From assembly GCF_020520425.1 (NCBI RefSeq), contig NC_079492.1, positions 105,745,157 through 105,809,156 on the forward strand: DNA of 64,000 nucleotides, in the 5' to 3' direction. This document shows, piece by piece, positions 9,870 to 22,755 of this stretch. A model generated the notes under the pieces. It saw only the letters and a program-made list of their open reading frames with translations, had not been told where the DNA came from and ran no database searches. The position numbers were made by a program, and so were the translations under genes. Every line of letters begins with the position of its first letter. Position 1 is the first letter of the stretch. The stretch comes from Spinacia oleracea (taxonomy: Eukaryota > Streptophyta > Magnoliopsida > Caryophyllales > Amaranthaceae).

Positions 9870-12634
9870 TGTAATACCCCGAAATTTTAAACTCGATTTA
9901 TTAAAATTAAAAATATTTATTAACTTAATTTCGTTTTAATTAAATTACGAATAATCGAATTTCGTTATTTTAATCGTTTTTACGAATTATTTTAAACGAT
10001 AAATTTATAAACTGAAATTATTTATTTTCGTTAACGATAATTTATTTATTTTTAAGGAATTATTTTAATTAAACATTTTATTACAAATTCTGAATTTTTG
10101 CCAAATATTGTGAATTTATTAAATTAAAAAAAAATGAAAATGTCAGCTTTATTTTCTTGCTCCCCACGCTCAAACCAGGAAGTAAAAAACTTCCTTCCTT
10201 CCCACATTTCAGTCCAAATGCAAATGCTTGGACCCCAAGCACAATTCCTAGCTTGTTCAACACAATTCTAATGTACAAATTCAGAAACTTTAGGTGGAAT
10301 TTCAACAACAATCAAATTCAATCTCAAACTCACTCCCTTGTTCCCTTTGATTCGGTTCACGAACCACCACCGCAAGCACCACTGCAACCACCAGCCACCA
10401 CTACTGCCACCACCGTCCAACAACCACCAGAACCACCCTAATCAAGCACAACCACCGCCACACCCACCGCAAGCACCACCTCACCTCCCCTGCTCTCTTC
10501 GCACTCCCCTGTTATCTCCCCTGTTTCCTCCCCCTTCGCCCCACCGCACCAACACCACACCACGCACCACCACCTCCAGCCACCTTCACCACCTAGGCAA
10601 CCACCTGCTGCCATCGCCGCACCGCCCTGTCACCGCCCAGAACCACCCACGAAACACCCCCCATCTCCCCTGTCTCTCCTCTCCTTCGCGCCCCTTTCTC
10701 CCTCTCTCGCCGTTCTGCCACCACCAGTCAATCACCACCATCGCCGCCTCACCTCTGGCACCGTGCCACACCACCGAGCCACCGAGCCACCTCCCTCCTC
10801 TCCTCTCCTTCTCTTCGTGTTCTCCCCTCCCCTGTTCCGCGCCCTGCTCCCAGAAAACCAAAACCAAAATTTGGTTTTCTTTGGTTTTACTCTCCTTTAA
10901 AAACCCAAAATCAAATTGGACCAAATTAATTTGGGCCTTGGGTAAGAAACCAACTTATGATTTCAGATTTTCCTAATTTATTAGTTTCATGTTTTAATTT
11001 ATTTCTATGATATAAATATTCACTAATAAAATTATTTACTATTTTTCAGGTTTAATTATCGATTTTAATAAAGGAAATTACTAGTTTTATTTAACAAAAA
11101 TGGAATTTAAATAATATTCATGACAAACAATTTATAAAATAAAAATATATATACATATATATTTTTTGATTGAAAATTAGATTAATATTAGTTTCATTAA
11201 ATTTCAAAAGTATATTTTATTAAAAATCTTTATTTATAAAATTTATTAATTATAAATCTATGATTTTATAAACTATTGATTTTAAAGTATATTATCGATT
11301 TAACTAAAATCAGTTACTAAATGGATTTATCAGGGACAAAACTTAAATAAGATTTTCGTGTAAATTAACTAAGGAAAATATATATATTTCGATTGAAATT
11401 TCAATTAATTATATATTCTTCACTAAAATTGGCGTTTAATTATATATTCATTAAAACTATGAAATTATATATTATTTTTAACATTATTATTAGAAAATTT
11501 GTTAATTATAAAGTTTCGAAATTATTAAGTTAAATTATTTATCAATTTGGTACTTATTCAATTATTTAATATTTTTTAAAGAAATTGGACTCGGAGCTCA
11601 GGACGAACGAACCAACGAAAATCCCTTAGCAAAGTCGCGGAATTAAGGTAACGGCTATTGCTAGTACCCGCAATTCCCTTATAAATGTGATTATGAAATT
11701 ACAACGTATGATTGATTTATTAAATGAATGTTTTGACATGTTTTATGAATTGCGGGAAATGAAATATGATTTTATTGAATAATTTATTATAGTATGATTT
11801 GATGGAATTATTCCTTATTTTATGATTGATTATAAAATGCTATGATGATTGATTGAATTTCTTATAAAATGTTGTTTATAAGAAACCGGGAAAGAAAGGA
11901 TGTTTGATCTTATGATCCAAAGGAATTATGTTACTTCAACTGAAGTAAAAAGACTAAAATGTAAAATTAAACGAAACATGATAAATGAAAGTGAAATTCC
12001 TAGTCCGTTTGGCAGTATATGTTCACAGGTTACGATTCTCGGTCATGCATGTACCCATGGGGCATCCGCCCATTGAGCCAAGGCTCTCATGTTTTCGGGC
12101 CAAGGCCCAATGTTTATGGACAGCGGTCCATCGTGGAAGACGTTCCACCATGTCATACTTGCCACGACTAGCATGTGCACCCAAAAGTTAAGAATGAATT
12201 AAATAAAGGACTTTATAATATGTTTTACATTATTCTATTCTCCCTGTGTTATTAAATAAAATGAATTGAAATGAATTTACGTTGCTAGAATAGTTCGTTA
12301 CTGAGTCTTCGGCTCACCGTTATTTTGTTTTCTGTTTTAGGTACCGCTGGGATCGATGGGAACGAGTAGTGGCGATGATTTCACCTTAATAATATTCACT
12401 TAGTTTATGCTTAATGTTTTAATAGTTTAATTAAAGACTTATAGTAATTTATGTACCTTTATTTTGGTAATACAAAAGATTATTATATTATTTTTTTTGG
12501 GATTTAATATCTTATGATTGATTGTTGCCTCGTAATTCCCAAGAGGGAGTTACGGCAGGTAATGCCCCGACCAATTAGGTTAACTCCGCTGCTAATTATG
12601 CTTAAATAATGTAATTAGAGGTCGGGGTGTTACA
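9870..12634 (+). mobile_element. Solo LTR, Gypsy chromovirus type (probably Tekay/Del)
   Basis: A 2765-bp unit beginning TGTAATACCCCGAAATTT and ending GGTCGGGGTGTTACA. It has near-matching 5-bp flanks (CTAAA and CTAAC). Length and termini fit the long LTRs of Tekay/Del-like chromoviruses. No internal coding domain or second LTR is present, so it is a solo LTR left after recombination. A CCACC-rich tract at about 10365-10860 gives long proline-rich frames on both strands, which I regard as non-genic. Confidence 0.8.
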
Positions 12635-12750
12635 CTAACTTTCCTTCATTTAAATTTTCTTCATTTATTTCCATTATAATTTAGTATTTTATTTCTATTT
12701 GCTTAATTTATTGAAAATAAAAAAAATAAAAAAACAACAAAAGCACAAAA

Positions 12751-12990
12751 ATATTTTCCTTTGAGTTCACTTGAATTCATAATTTTGTTTATTTTTTGAT
12801 TAGTTTTCGTTAATCGTATTTATTTATTTATTTATTTATTTATTTTGCGTTTAATTTTACTAACGATTTTTTCTTTTTTTTTCTTTGAGTTCACTTGAAT
12901 TCATAATTTTATATTATTTCTAGATTATTTTTTCGTTCATCGTATTTATTTTATTTATTTTTTTGCGTTTAGTTTCACTAACGATTCTAA
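12751..12990 (+). repeat. Tandem duplication of about 120 bp
   Basis: Two diverged direct copies share TTTGAGTTCACTTGAATTC at the start and a TTGCGTTTA...ACTAACGATT end, with a variable TATT run inside. They lie in the non-coding interior of the gag-only LTR element, just after the nested solo LTR. Confidence 0.8.
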
Positions 12991-13164
12991 CTTTTGAATT
13001 TAGTGGTGCTTGAATTATTAATTTTTCAGAATTATAGGGTCAAGATCAAGTTAATTCCGAAAATCCAATGCATCGACAAGTTTTTACAAGCCACAATAAT
13101 GTAGCGACGAGCTGCACTCGAGCATTCCAGCGCTCGCCCAACGAGCTAGCTGGTCGCACTTAGT

Positions 13165-13785
13165 TGTGCGCACAACCAGCGACTACCCAGCGGCCTCGCT
13201 GAACGTTTTTGGCTCAATTTCAACTCTCTGCCTTGCCCGCTGGATTCCCGCCCTCCCCTTATTCAAAAAACAAGAAAAACAACTGGCCTTCCCTCACCCA
13301 CAACACCGCCTACCACCCAGCCCATCCTCCAACCTCTCCCTCCGTTACTCGCCGGCCACCACTCCCCAACAACCGGCGGTCGGCGAAACCTCTGCCACCA
13401 CCACCACCCGACCTCTCTCACCCGCGCAACAGCAGTTGCGCACCAGAAGTTGCGCCACCACCATCGCAACGAACCATCGCACCACCGCGCCACCAACCAG
13501 CCGACCATTGCACCTCGGTGGTCGGCGCACCACCTGCACTTCGCCTCCAACCACCATCACCTCGCCGGAATACCACCGCCCCTCTCTGCTCCTTTTCACG
13601 AACCCACGCGATAGCCCAGCCACTCTTTCGAATCTCTCCGACGCCAGCCTCCCTTCCCGCCACCGCTCCTTCAAACCATCGCCACGATGCCAGCCTTCCA
13701 CCACCAGCCCACCATCCACCAACTTCCCTCCTCTTCTCCTCTCCAATCTCCCATATTCACCATTATTTTGTTCATGAATTTTAAA
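13165..13785. other. CCACC/CCGCC-rich tract in the LTR element interior
   Basis: About 600 bp of C-rich sequence gives overlapping long frames in four of six registers. All have low-complexity Pro/Ser/Thr or Arg/Gly/Trp composition and no domain. Overlap on both strands indicates composition bias and no protein. I record it as a compositional feature only. Confidence 0.7.
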
Positions 13786-15920
13786 CCCTAACTTTTGAAA
13801 TCAATTTGGGGTTTTTAATTCTTTGTGGACATTGGTAAATTGTGTAGTATTAGTGCTTGTTTGCGGAATTCATGTGAATTTGCAACCAAATTCTGGTCTT
13901 TGTGGTGCACCAAAGGTTTTAAAATTTCAATTTTTCTAACGTTTATTCACTTGAATCATATTTGAAAAGAAAATTGGAATTTTGATGACAATATTGGTTG
14001 TTGAATTCAAATGGTTGTCGTTGTTGTGATTATTATATGAATTATTTGTTGAGATTGGTTAACGTTCGTTGGTTTTTGAGTTTGAATTATTAGCATTGGG
14101 CCACTATTGCCATTGCTTGGATTGCTTGTTGGGATTGATCGTTGAATCTTGAATTATGCATCATCTTGGTTGATTGGAGTATTTTAAATCGTGGTTGTTG
14201 CATCATGAAAACAACTAAACCAACTAGCTCTCACCCAAATCCACCACATCCGTGGAGATTGGCTCTTTGCGTCGTCAGTTTGAAGCTTCTGGCCACACCG
14301 CTTCTACTGTCGACAGTCCTACCGAGTCTTACTCGGCCGACGAGGCTCATCACGAGTGAGCACTTTCCATCTCTCTCCCTTGTTTGAGTTATATTGTTGC
14401 TATTTTCACAGTGAGGGCACTGTGTTTTGTTTAGCTTGGGGGAGGGATATCTATCTTTATTGCTTTCTAGTATAGTTTTATTGCTTTTTTTAGGTGTTGT
14501 ACGCTTTGTACCATCCATTAGGGGTGGGAGTTTACGTGCAACGAAAAAAAAGTACTTTCCTGGTGTTATTGTTCAATTTAGTTGCATTTTTACTTGCATT
14601 CATACGTCTTTATACCCTGCATTGTGCAATTGACTTTCAAACTATGTTCGGGCTTTATTTGACTCTCTTGAGCTTCTTTTGAACTTAGTTATGATTCTGA
14701 AATTCAGTCGGTCATGCTATACATTGATAACAGCTTGGCATTGTGTGAACCAATTGAATGGTATGCGGTAAGATGTTGGTCTCGTGTCAAGAATAGCTAG
14801 CCAATTATCTTGTAGGTCACCTTACTATGTGTTTGTGTGATTGATGTGACTTGTTATTGTATGATTTTGGCTTGAGATTCATTAGTAGTTTAGTTGCAAC
14901 TCACGCATGCCGCGTATGATAGAGGCCATTCTCTTAGGAAGCCTTCAGACGAATTTAGAAACATCAGTTCCTGCCTTTCATACCCATGTTGTAGCCTTGT
15001 CCTTTTATTCTTTTAACTCCACATAATTGAGCCCTATTAGCCCCGTTGGTTACTTGTCCCGAGTCTATCTTGGGGGAGCTTCGGTGTTCGTAATGGTTTC
15101 ATTGATGTTGATTGATTGGCACACTAAGCCAATAGTTCGTGGTTCGAGGCTATGTTTGAATTTGTGGTTCGAAAATGGTGTATATTATTGTTGGCACCCA
15201 AGCTTGTAATAGTTAGCATTAGATTTATTTATGTACTTTCGATTTCATTCTTTAGTTTCATTTTCAGGAAAAAAAAAGACAAAAAAAAAGAAAAAAAAAG
15301 GAGAAAAATCAAAGAAAAATCAAAAAATATGTTTTTCGTTTTTGTATGTAGTTTGAAAGAAGGGAAAGGGGAATGAAGAAAGATCATTGACATTATATTA
15401 TGTTTTTACCCTTGGTTATAACTTGGTTGATTGTTCGGGTTTCATGGTTCGATGGAGTTGGATTTGCGGCATTATCACGCCGACGCATATAGTTCACATT
15501 TGCTCCCCAAGTTGGACCTTACTCTCACTTTTTCCCAAATTATACCCTACCCTTCCTTTTCACCTAGCCCCATTACAAGCTTATTATAAAGACCTCTTGA
15601 TCGGCATGTTTGTTTTGTGATTGAATGAAAATCGTTTCTTGCTATTGTCATCTTACCCCATATTGCATCATATATTCATATTCTACAAGGTATGCGGCGA
15701 CGACTATCTTGATTGAGAATAGTTTGTGGCTAAGCTTGGTTGTTTCAATTGTGGATCATGATGCTTTGTGGTTCTATTTGTATCCGAGCTAGATTTCTGT
15801 CTCAATAACTCTGTTTGATTGTTTGCTCGAGAGTTGGGTTGGTCTTACCATGGTTCTATGAAAGTCATGTGTGTCTCGTTTCTCTATCTTTGGTTTAGTG
15901 TTGCTTGGGGACAAGCAACA
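13786..15920. other. 3' non-coding interior of the LTR element
   Basis: No pol-type or envelope-type domain is recognised. A short open patch near 14205-14360 could be old coding sequence. The A-rich run 15268-15330 is simple sequence. Long untranslated regions before the 3' LTR are common in Athila/Tat-type elements. Confidence 0.55.
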
Positions 15921-15925
15921 GTCTA

Positions 15926-15938
15926 GCTTGGGGGAATT
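15926..15938 (+). promoter_or_regulatory. Polypurine tract of the LTR element
   Basis: GCTTGGGGGAATT abuts the TG of the 3' LTR, matching the usual plus-strand priming site. The preceding words TTGCTTGGGGACAAGCAA are common next to this tract in plant Gypsy elements. Confidence 0.8.
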
Positions 15939-17396
15939 TGATGAGTCATATTTGTATAGGGTATTTTAGGCGCATTTAGGTTGCATTATTAGGCATTTAT
16001 ATCATTTTAATTGCATTTAGGATCACATTTGCATAAGTTATCGTTGTCGTACTCTATTACGCTCCGTTTGTCTTTTCTTAATGTTTCAGGTGATTTTACG
16101 GTCATTTGGATGCTTTCGAAGTGTTATGAGTTGATTTAGATGATGAACGGATGGGATGTTGACTCGAGGATCATTGCATGTCTCTAGGGATAATTTTGAG
16201 TCAACAATGAAGCTAAACGCTACTTTTCTAAGCATCAAAACGGACAAGCGTTCACTCTTTTGATGATATCTCAAGTTCTACATGTGGGGATGAGACAATT
16301 TTGATTGGGCTAGAAAGTGGGCTTTAAGAGCTTTCCAACGACAGGTTACACGTCCTTATAGGCATTGTAGAACAAGAGTTATGACATAAACAAGATGGCT
16401 CGACTATCCGATTCGCCCACGGCCCAAAACGCAGGCCCAACTCTCCTCCTTGGGCGCGAAAACCAGCGACCAACCAGCGGGCCCGCTGGTTTCTGCGCCC
16501 AAGTGATTTCCGCGCGTGGTTTGGTCTTCTTGATCGTCCAATTAAATCATAGCTTATGTAATTGTTATTTATTCCTATTTTATTTAGAATTTAGGAAGCA
16601 TATAAATACTTGAAGGGATTGCTTTATTTCCCTTATGCTTTTATTTTCCTAAGGTTTCCTCCTAGAATTCTAATTCACGTGCTTCTTCTCTCTTTTCTTT
16701 TTCATGAACCCTAGTTTTTCTACATACTTCATTAATGTAATTCTTTGAGGTATTATTGATTTTCTTTTTTATTTTCTTTATTGCTTTTAATTATGTTTTC
16801 ATTCTTAGATTTGATTTTCATTGTTCGTTTCATGATTGAGTAGTTCGCTTTCTAGGGTATGGGAATCCATGTTTATATTATGAATCTTTATTATTATTGT
16901 TGATGGTTTGATTATTCATTAATGTTTCTAGTTGATTAGGTTTATATTATTAATCTTTGCAATCTGATCAATTGTTTGATTAAATCATGCTAATAAGGTT
17001 TAGAATCGAAAGATCGAATTTTAGAGGCTTACCTACAACTAGCAATTCTTATTATGTTAGCGATCGTACTGCATATGTTGAATTGAGAGTGTTAAGACCC
17101 GACCGTAGGATTAACTTGTGCTCTAGATAATTTGAATATTTGAATTGTTGATAATGTTTTGATTGATTCTGAACTATGAACATGGTGAACCGTTGCCCTA
17201 GATCTTTTAGTTTATTTTTCTATTTATTTTAGTTTAAACATTGAATCCTAAATTTCGTGACATTGTTAGTTTCGCCATACCTTGAAAGCTAGATTTAAAT
17301 AGCCATCTATCTGTGGATTCGACCCTGCTTACCCTACTACATTGTTAGGAGGTTTCGTTAGGATTTTATTTTTGACGGGTGTACGACAGCCTATCA
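15939..17396 (+). repeat. 3' LTR of the gag-only element
   Basis: 1458 bp, TGATGAGTCATA to CAGCCTATCA, followed directly by the duplicated target GGACA. It is about 98.6% identical to the 5' LTR by eye. Confidence 0.95.
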
Positions 17397-17401
17397 GGAC
17401 A

Positions 17402-17961
17402 TGATCATGTCTAGATCATAATTGATATGTACAAATCAGGTCCAAATCAGAACCGATATGTGTAGACCATAATCGATCAATGCCGATCATACTTAGATCA
17501 AAACTGTTATGTCCAGATTAGTATTGATCTATACAGATCATGTCATGATTATAACTGATCGGTGCATATCATATCTAGATAAGAACCGATCTATACAGAT
17601 CATGTCCAGATCAGAATCGATTTGTACAAATCATGTCTAGATCTAAACTAATATGTCTAGATCAGAACTAGTATGATCGATATGTGGGGATCATGTCCAG
17701 ATCAGAACCATCATATCCAAATCAAAACCATTATGTCTAGATCAAAACCGGCAGATCATGTCCAGATCAAAACCGATCTATACAGATCATGTCCATATCA
17801 AAACCGATATGTACAGATCATGTCCAGATCTGAACCATCGGCTTAGATCAGAACCCATACTTTCAAATAAGAACCGGTGTGTCCAATTAATGTCCAAGTC
17901 AAAACCATTATGTCCATATCGGAACTGGTATGTCCAGATCATATGCAACTCATAACAGATT
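17402..17961. repeat. GATC-rich degenerate tandem repeat, middle part
   Basis: More than a dozen degenerate units alternate CAGATCATGTCCAGATCA with GAACCGATATGTA. They continue the repeat that the LTR element split at 7122. A third short block follows at 22975-23035. Confidence 0.85.
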
Positions 17962-18906
17962 TATTTACACTAATATAAACCTGGTCCACGCTAACTTAGC
18001 GTGGACTACGGAAACGGAGTAATTTGTATGGACAATATGTGTAACTTTACCTCACGTGACAGTTATTTTGTGATTTTAAATAATAACTATATGCGTATTA
18101 CAGTAACTATGTGTTTTATAGAGTTACTATGTGTTTTGTAGAGTTTCAATGCGATTTTTGTCTAGCCAACTTTATATACGTTTTAAACTTTTTTATTTTT
18201 CAAAATTTCAGATCTGCATTCTATTCATTTCTCTTTCATTTTTCTCTCTTCATTTTCTCTCTATGCTTTTCAAAATTTAGCCCAAATTTCTAGGTTTTGT
18301 TCGATTTTCTTCGTAATTATCTTATAATTCTTATAATTTGATATTTTAGATAAGGAAAAATTAGAGGAAGTAGTAGATCAAGAAGGAGGTTCGCCGTTGC
18401 CGAAACCGAATCGAAGAATTTGCGCTCTTCTACAAATATTCGCAAGAATTTTTAGAGATCACATCTCGGTTTGTTGTTTTTTAAAGAATTTTAAGTCTAT
18501 TTTTATTTAAAATTGAAAATATTTGTTGTTTTAGAGAAATTAATGTTTGTGTTTTGCCGAAATAACGTTTTTACTTCGCGAATTCGATCAGTGACTTCAC
18601 GATTTTAAATAGTAACTATATGAGTAATAGAATAACTATATGGTTTAAAGAGGTACTATGTAATTTTAATGGTTACTATATGTGTACAATAGTTACTATA
18701 TGTGTACAATAGTTACTATATAATTACTATATGTGTACAATAGTTATTATTTTGTTGAGTGATTTGAAATGTTTGTTGTTTTGTTGAAATTAGGGGTTAG
18801 TGTTTCACATAGTTAGTATACAAATGATGTAGTTACCTTTAATTTATGTTGCGAAATAGTGTTTTTAATAGTAATTGGAATGTTCGTTGTGTTTATGTTA
18901 GTAGTA

Positions 18907-19232
18907 CTCCCTCCGTCCCTTAATACTCGCACCGCTTTCCTTTTCGGGCCGTCCCTTAATACTTGCACCACTTCTATAAATGGAAATCTTTACCAATATT
19001 ATATTATTTCTCACACTTACCTACTACCCCACCTACACCCCTACTCCATACAAAAAATCATTTAAAAATCCCCACCCCCAACTCACCACTCCACACCCCT
19101 TACACATTTCCCACTAACTATATTAAAAAAATACTCCACTATCAACTAACACCCATTAAATTAATAAGTCAATTCAAATGTCTTAAACTCTGCACCGATC
19201 AAACCGATGCGAGTATTAAGGGACGGAGGGAG
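18907..19232. mobile_element. Stowaway MITE, 326 bp
   Basis: Perfect-looking inverted ends CTCCCTCCGTCCCTTAATAC and its complement, flanked by TA on both sides, the hallmark of Tc1/mariner-derived Stowaway elements. No coding capacity. It interrupts the AGTTACTATATG field. Confidence 0.95.
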
Positions 19233-20420
19233 TAGTATTTAGAGTAACTATATTTTTTAAAAAGTTACTATAAATTTAAAACAGTAACTATGTGTTTAAA
19301 ATAGTTACTATATTTTTTTAGAAAGTTATTATAAGTTTAAAACAATAACTATATGTTTAAGATAGTTATTATTTTATTAACAGTTTATAGTGACTTTTTG
19401 ATAAATAATAATTACTATACGATTACATTATGTACTATGTTATTTAGAGTATTTTTTTGTTCGTTTCTTAGATAATGGCTATATGGTTATAATGGTTACT
19501 ATATGTATACAATAATTACTATATTATAATAATAGTCCCTATATGTTTATATAGTTACTATATGTTTTATATAGTTACTATATTTTTGAAATAGGTACTA
19601 TATTTATTTTTTCATGATTTGTTACCATATGTTTATTTTCTTCAATAGTTACTATATTGTTTATATAGTTACTATATGTTTGAAATATGTATTATGTTTA
19701 TTTTATCATGATTAGTTACCATATGTTTATTTTCTTCAACAGTATTTGTATGTTTTATATAGTTATTATATGTTTGAAATAGTTACTATTTTAATTTATT
19801 GTGATATGTGCATGGTTTTGATGTTATTCTATATTTTTAGCGATAGAGTTACTATATTATTATCACACCAACTATGTCTGCAACTACGTGACTAAATGAC
19901 CATCAAAAATATTTATAGGTATTATATCTTGTATAATAGTAACTATATGTTTCATATAGTTATTATGTATATTATAATGTTCTTTTATGTTCTTTGTTGT
20001 CCTCTATGTTATTATTAATAAAAGTTACTATGTTAGGATCACAATAACTATATGATCATATAACAATAACTATATATGCAACTCTTCTAATATATGACTA
20101 TCATTAATATTAAAATATACTATATCATGTATAATAGTAACTATATGTTTTTAATAGTTACTATGTTATCATTTTGTTCTTTTTATGTTCTTTTTTTTGT
20201 CTCTATGTCATTAGTAATAAGAGTGACTATATTATTATGACAATAACTATATGACTATAACAATAACAATATCTGTATTTCTGCGAATATCTTACCATCA
20301 TTAATTCTAAGAGTTACTGTATGATGCATAATATAAACTATATGTTTTACATAGTTACTATGTCATTTTTTCACACTTAAATGTTAAATTATTAACTTAG
20401 TTTATATATTATTAATTCAG

Positions 20421-20612
20421 AAATACAAAGATGATTCATCTAGAATTGAAGTCGTGCGAAGAATAACTTCTGCAAGGAAAACAAAAGCATGAGAAGAAGA
20501 AGAAAATTCTGACAACAATAAAAACCAAGGACGTGGTAGAGGAAGGAGAGGTCCCGGACGTGGAAGGAGAGGACGTGCATGTGGAAAGAATGGACATGGA
20601 CGCGGCGATTAG
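20421..20612 (+). pseudogene. Exon-like Arg/Gly-rich tail in the Mutator-like element
   Basis: After an ATTAATTCAG acceptor-like sequence the frame reads KYKDDSSRIEVVRRITSARK and reaches a TGA. The same frame then continues EEEENSDNNKNQ and GRGRGRRGPGRGRRGRACGK before a TAG. Arg/Gly-rich tails are known at the ends of many plant MuDR-type transposases. I infer the last exon of a lost transposase, but there is no diagnostic domain. It could instead be a fragment of an unrelated RGG protein. Confidence 0.35.
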
Positions 20613-20957
20613 TATTTTTTAGTTCAAAAAATATTTGAGTTTAATGTGATTTATTTAATAGATGCAAATAATTATAATGTCGTAATTAAAAACAACTAAC
20701 CATCTGGTTAATGTTTTTCTTAATTACTGTTCAAGAGTTATAATTACTCTTACTTTTGATATACTTACTCTTTTTTATTTCAGTAATATGATATATAATA
20801 GTAACTATATAATAGAAAAAGTTACTATGACCTCGATGTAAAGAATTTATATCATATTGTTCATTTTATAATATAATAATTGTTCTATAGGTAAAATTAC
20901 TTTTTTTATATGAATATAGTTACTCTTTGGATTGAATAATTATTTTTATCGAAAAGG

Positions 20958-20960
20958 CTA

Positions 20961-21009
<49 letters not shown>
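20958..21009. repeat. (ATT)n microsatellite
   Basis: About 17 uninterrupted ATT triplets inside the Mutator-like element. Confidence 0.97.
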
Positions 21010-21426
21010 TTCATAGTTACTATTCTGAAGATATAGATATTTTTTTGAACATATAATTTCTATAATTTCCTCTTTTTGTCTGCAGGAAGGAATATATAAT
21101 TACTCTTAATTTTGATATAGTTACTCTTTTTTATAACATTAACTATATGATATATAATATATAATAGTAACTACTATATAGAATAGAAAGAGTTACTATA
21201 TGATATAGAAGAGTAACTATTTCTATACGATAGAAATATTTACTATATGATATAAAGCATTCAATATCTTTGTGTATACATTATTAAGTAATTGAATTCT
21301 TATCAAAATGACATCAAAAAGTTATTGTATGACTATTAGAGTAATTATATTACATACAAGTACAACTATATCAACTTAACAGTTACTATATGATCTTTGC
21401 AGTAACTATGTCGCATATATTAATAA

Positions 21427-22755
21427 CTAGATTTGAAGCCCGTGCGATGCACGAGTTACTTATTAATTTTATTATTATAGCAATCTAATAAGTAATGGTC
21501 TTGTATACTATATATGTTTTGTTAATCAACAGATACTTTTCAATAATTGTATTATAAAAATCTAATAAGTAGAACTTCCTACGTTTCATAATGTTCCTCA
21601 TGTTTACTATTCATGTGTTCAAACTTTAAAAGCTTAGATCGTAATTCGTATTATGAATAATCGAAAAAAATTAACTTGTGGGGTTTCATTGAATTTTTTT
21701 TAATGTAAATTTTCTAAATATCAAATTTTTATATTTTTTTACTAATGCGAATTTAAAACTATTAATGGTCAAATTAAGTAGTAGTCTTTTATACGATACA
21801 TGTTTTTTTTAATTAATACCAGAAGAAGTGGTAAAAAGATGTGTTTAATATATGCTATACTGAATAATTAGACGAATAGGGTGACGAATCTAGGGTTTTA
21901 TAGTTTGTCAAAAATTAAAAAATATAATTTAATAATATATTAAGACCCGCACTTGCAAAGAATTTAATGTGAATCAATAAACAAAACAATATAATTTAAT
22001 AATATATTATCAGATAAATTGAACACTACTATTAAATTGAAATTAATAGAAATCATACCTTGATCATTCTTATATATGGATATATCTGCAAGATGCGCAC
22101 ACACACAAAAAAATTTATGGATCGATAATGAACAAAATAATAATCATGTTTTTACATGATTTCGATCCTTTATTAGAATTAACAGGAAAATAAACAAACT
22201 AATAACTCCAATGTTTTAGATAAGGGGAAAAGGGCCACAAGATAGATTGAAGATGGAAGAACATGTAAAACTCTCCCTCTAGCTCAAAAAGAAGAAGTAA
22301 TTTCAATTAGAAAAACGTACCCCAATTTAAACCATCTCACACATTAAAAATAAGTCTAAAACTCTGTACCGGTAATTATCACTTATTCTTTTTTATTTTT
22401 TATTTTTTTTTAAAGTTTATAACGTAAAAAAGTAGACTTAATTTGTGCAAAGTGGAACACTAATTTTCTTATCATAACTCTAAAAGAAGTGAAATTTTAT
22501 CATAACTATAAAAGAAGTGGAACACCATAATTTAAAAAAGTGAAATTTTATCATAGAAGTGGAACACAATAATTAAACTATCTATGTGGCACGTAACATC
22601 TACGTGGCACCTAATTATTTATCTATGTGGCACTCAATTTTTTTAATTCCAAAATAAATTACAAAACTTATTTTTCATTGGCCGAAACCAATAGTAATCC
22701 TAGGTGGCGCTCTAATATTTCAGCAAATATGCCTCATTTATATATGTATATTAGA
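21427..22755 (-). mobile_element. Non-autonomous Helitron, 1.3 kb
   Basis: Read on the minus strand it starts TCTAATATACATATATAAA after an A. It ends with the hairpin CTCGTGCATCGCACGGG, a short spacer and CTAG followed by T. These are the Helitron 5'-TC, 3' hairpin and CTAG ends with A/T insertion. No Rep/helicase coding is present. It interrupts the repeat field of the Mutator-like element. Confidence 0.75.

Larger units (their letters stand above)
7128..17396 (+). mobile_element. Young non-autonomous Gypsy-type LTR retroelement (gag only)
   Basis: Two LTRs of about 1.46 kb each begin TG and end CA. The whole element is flanked by the 5-bp target duplication GGACA (7123-7127 and 17397-17401). 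A primer-binding site TGGCGCCGTTGCCGGGGA follows the 5' LTR, a form shared with Athila/Tat-lineage Gypsy elements, and a purine tract precedes the 3' LTR. The LTRs differ at roughly 20 sites plus a small indel (about 1.4%). This suggests an age near 0.5-1 million years at usual plant rates. The interior has one gag-like frame and no recognisable protease, reverse transcriptase, RNase H or integrase. It looks structurally whole as a pol-less, trans-mobilised element. It carries a nested solo LTR at 9870-12634. Confidence 0.93.
18063..21420. repeat. Dispersed AGT(T/A)ACTATATG motif field
   Basis: Many dozens of copies of AGTTACTATATG, AGTAACTATATG and close variants are scattered irregularly. 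They are mostly separated by A/T-rich spacers, and the field continues in the last 200 bp of the host element (22770-22840). The copies are not in a fixed period. The sequence between about 19240 and 20400, and from 20700 to 21420, consists mostly of this motif and its spacers. Confidence 0.85.

Noticed and set aside
10338-10976. Long proline-rich frames as an extensin-like gene
   Set aside because: They lie within a solo LTR, overlap open frames on the other strand, and show no signal peptide or repeat typical of extensins.
13166-13784. Four overlapping long frames as genes
   Set aside because: A C-rich tract keeps several registers open at once. The products are low complexity, and the tract sits in the interior of an LTR element.
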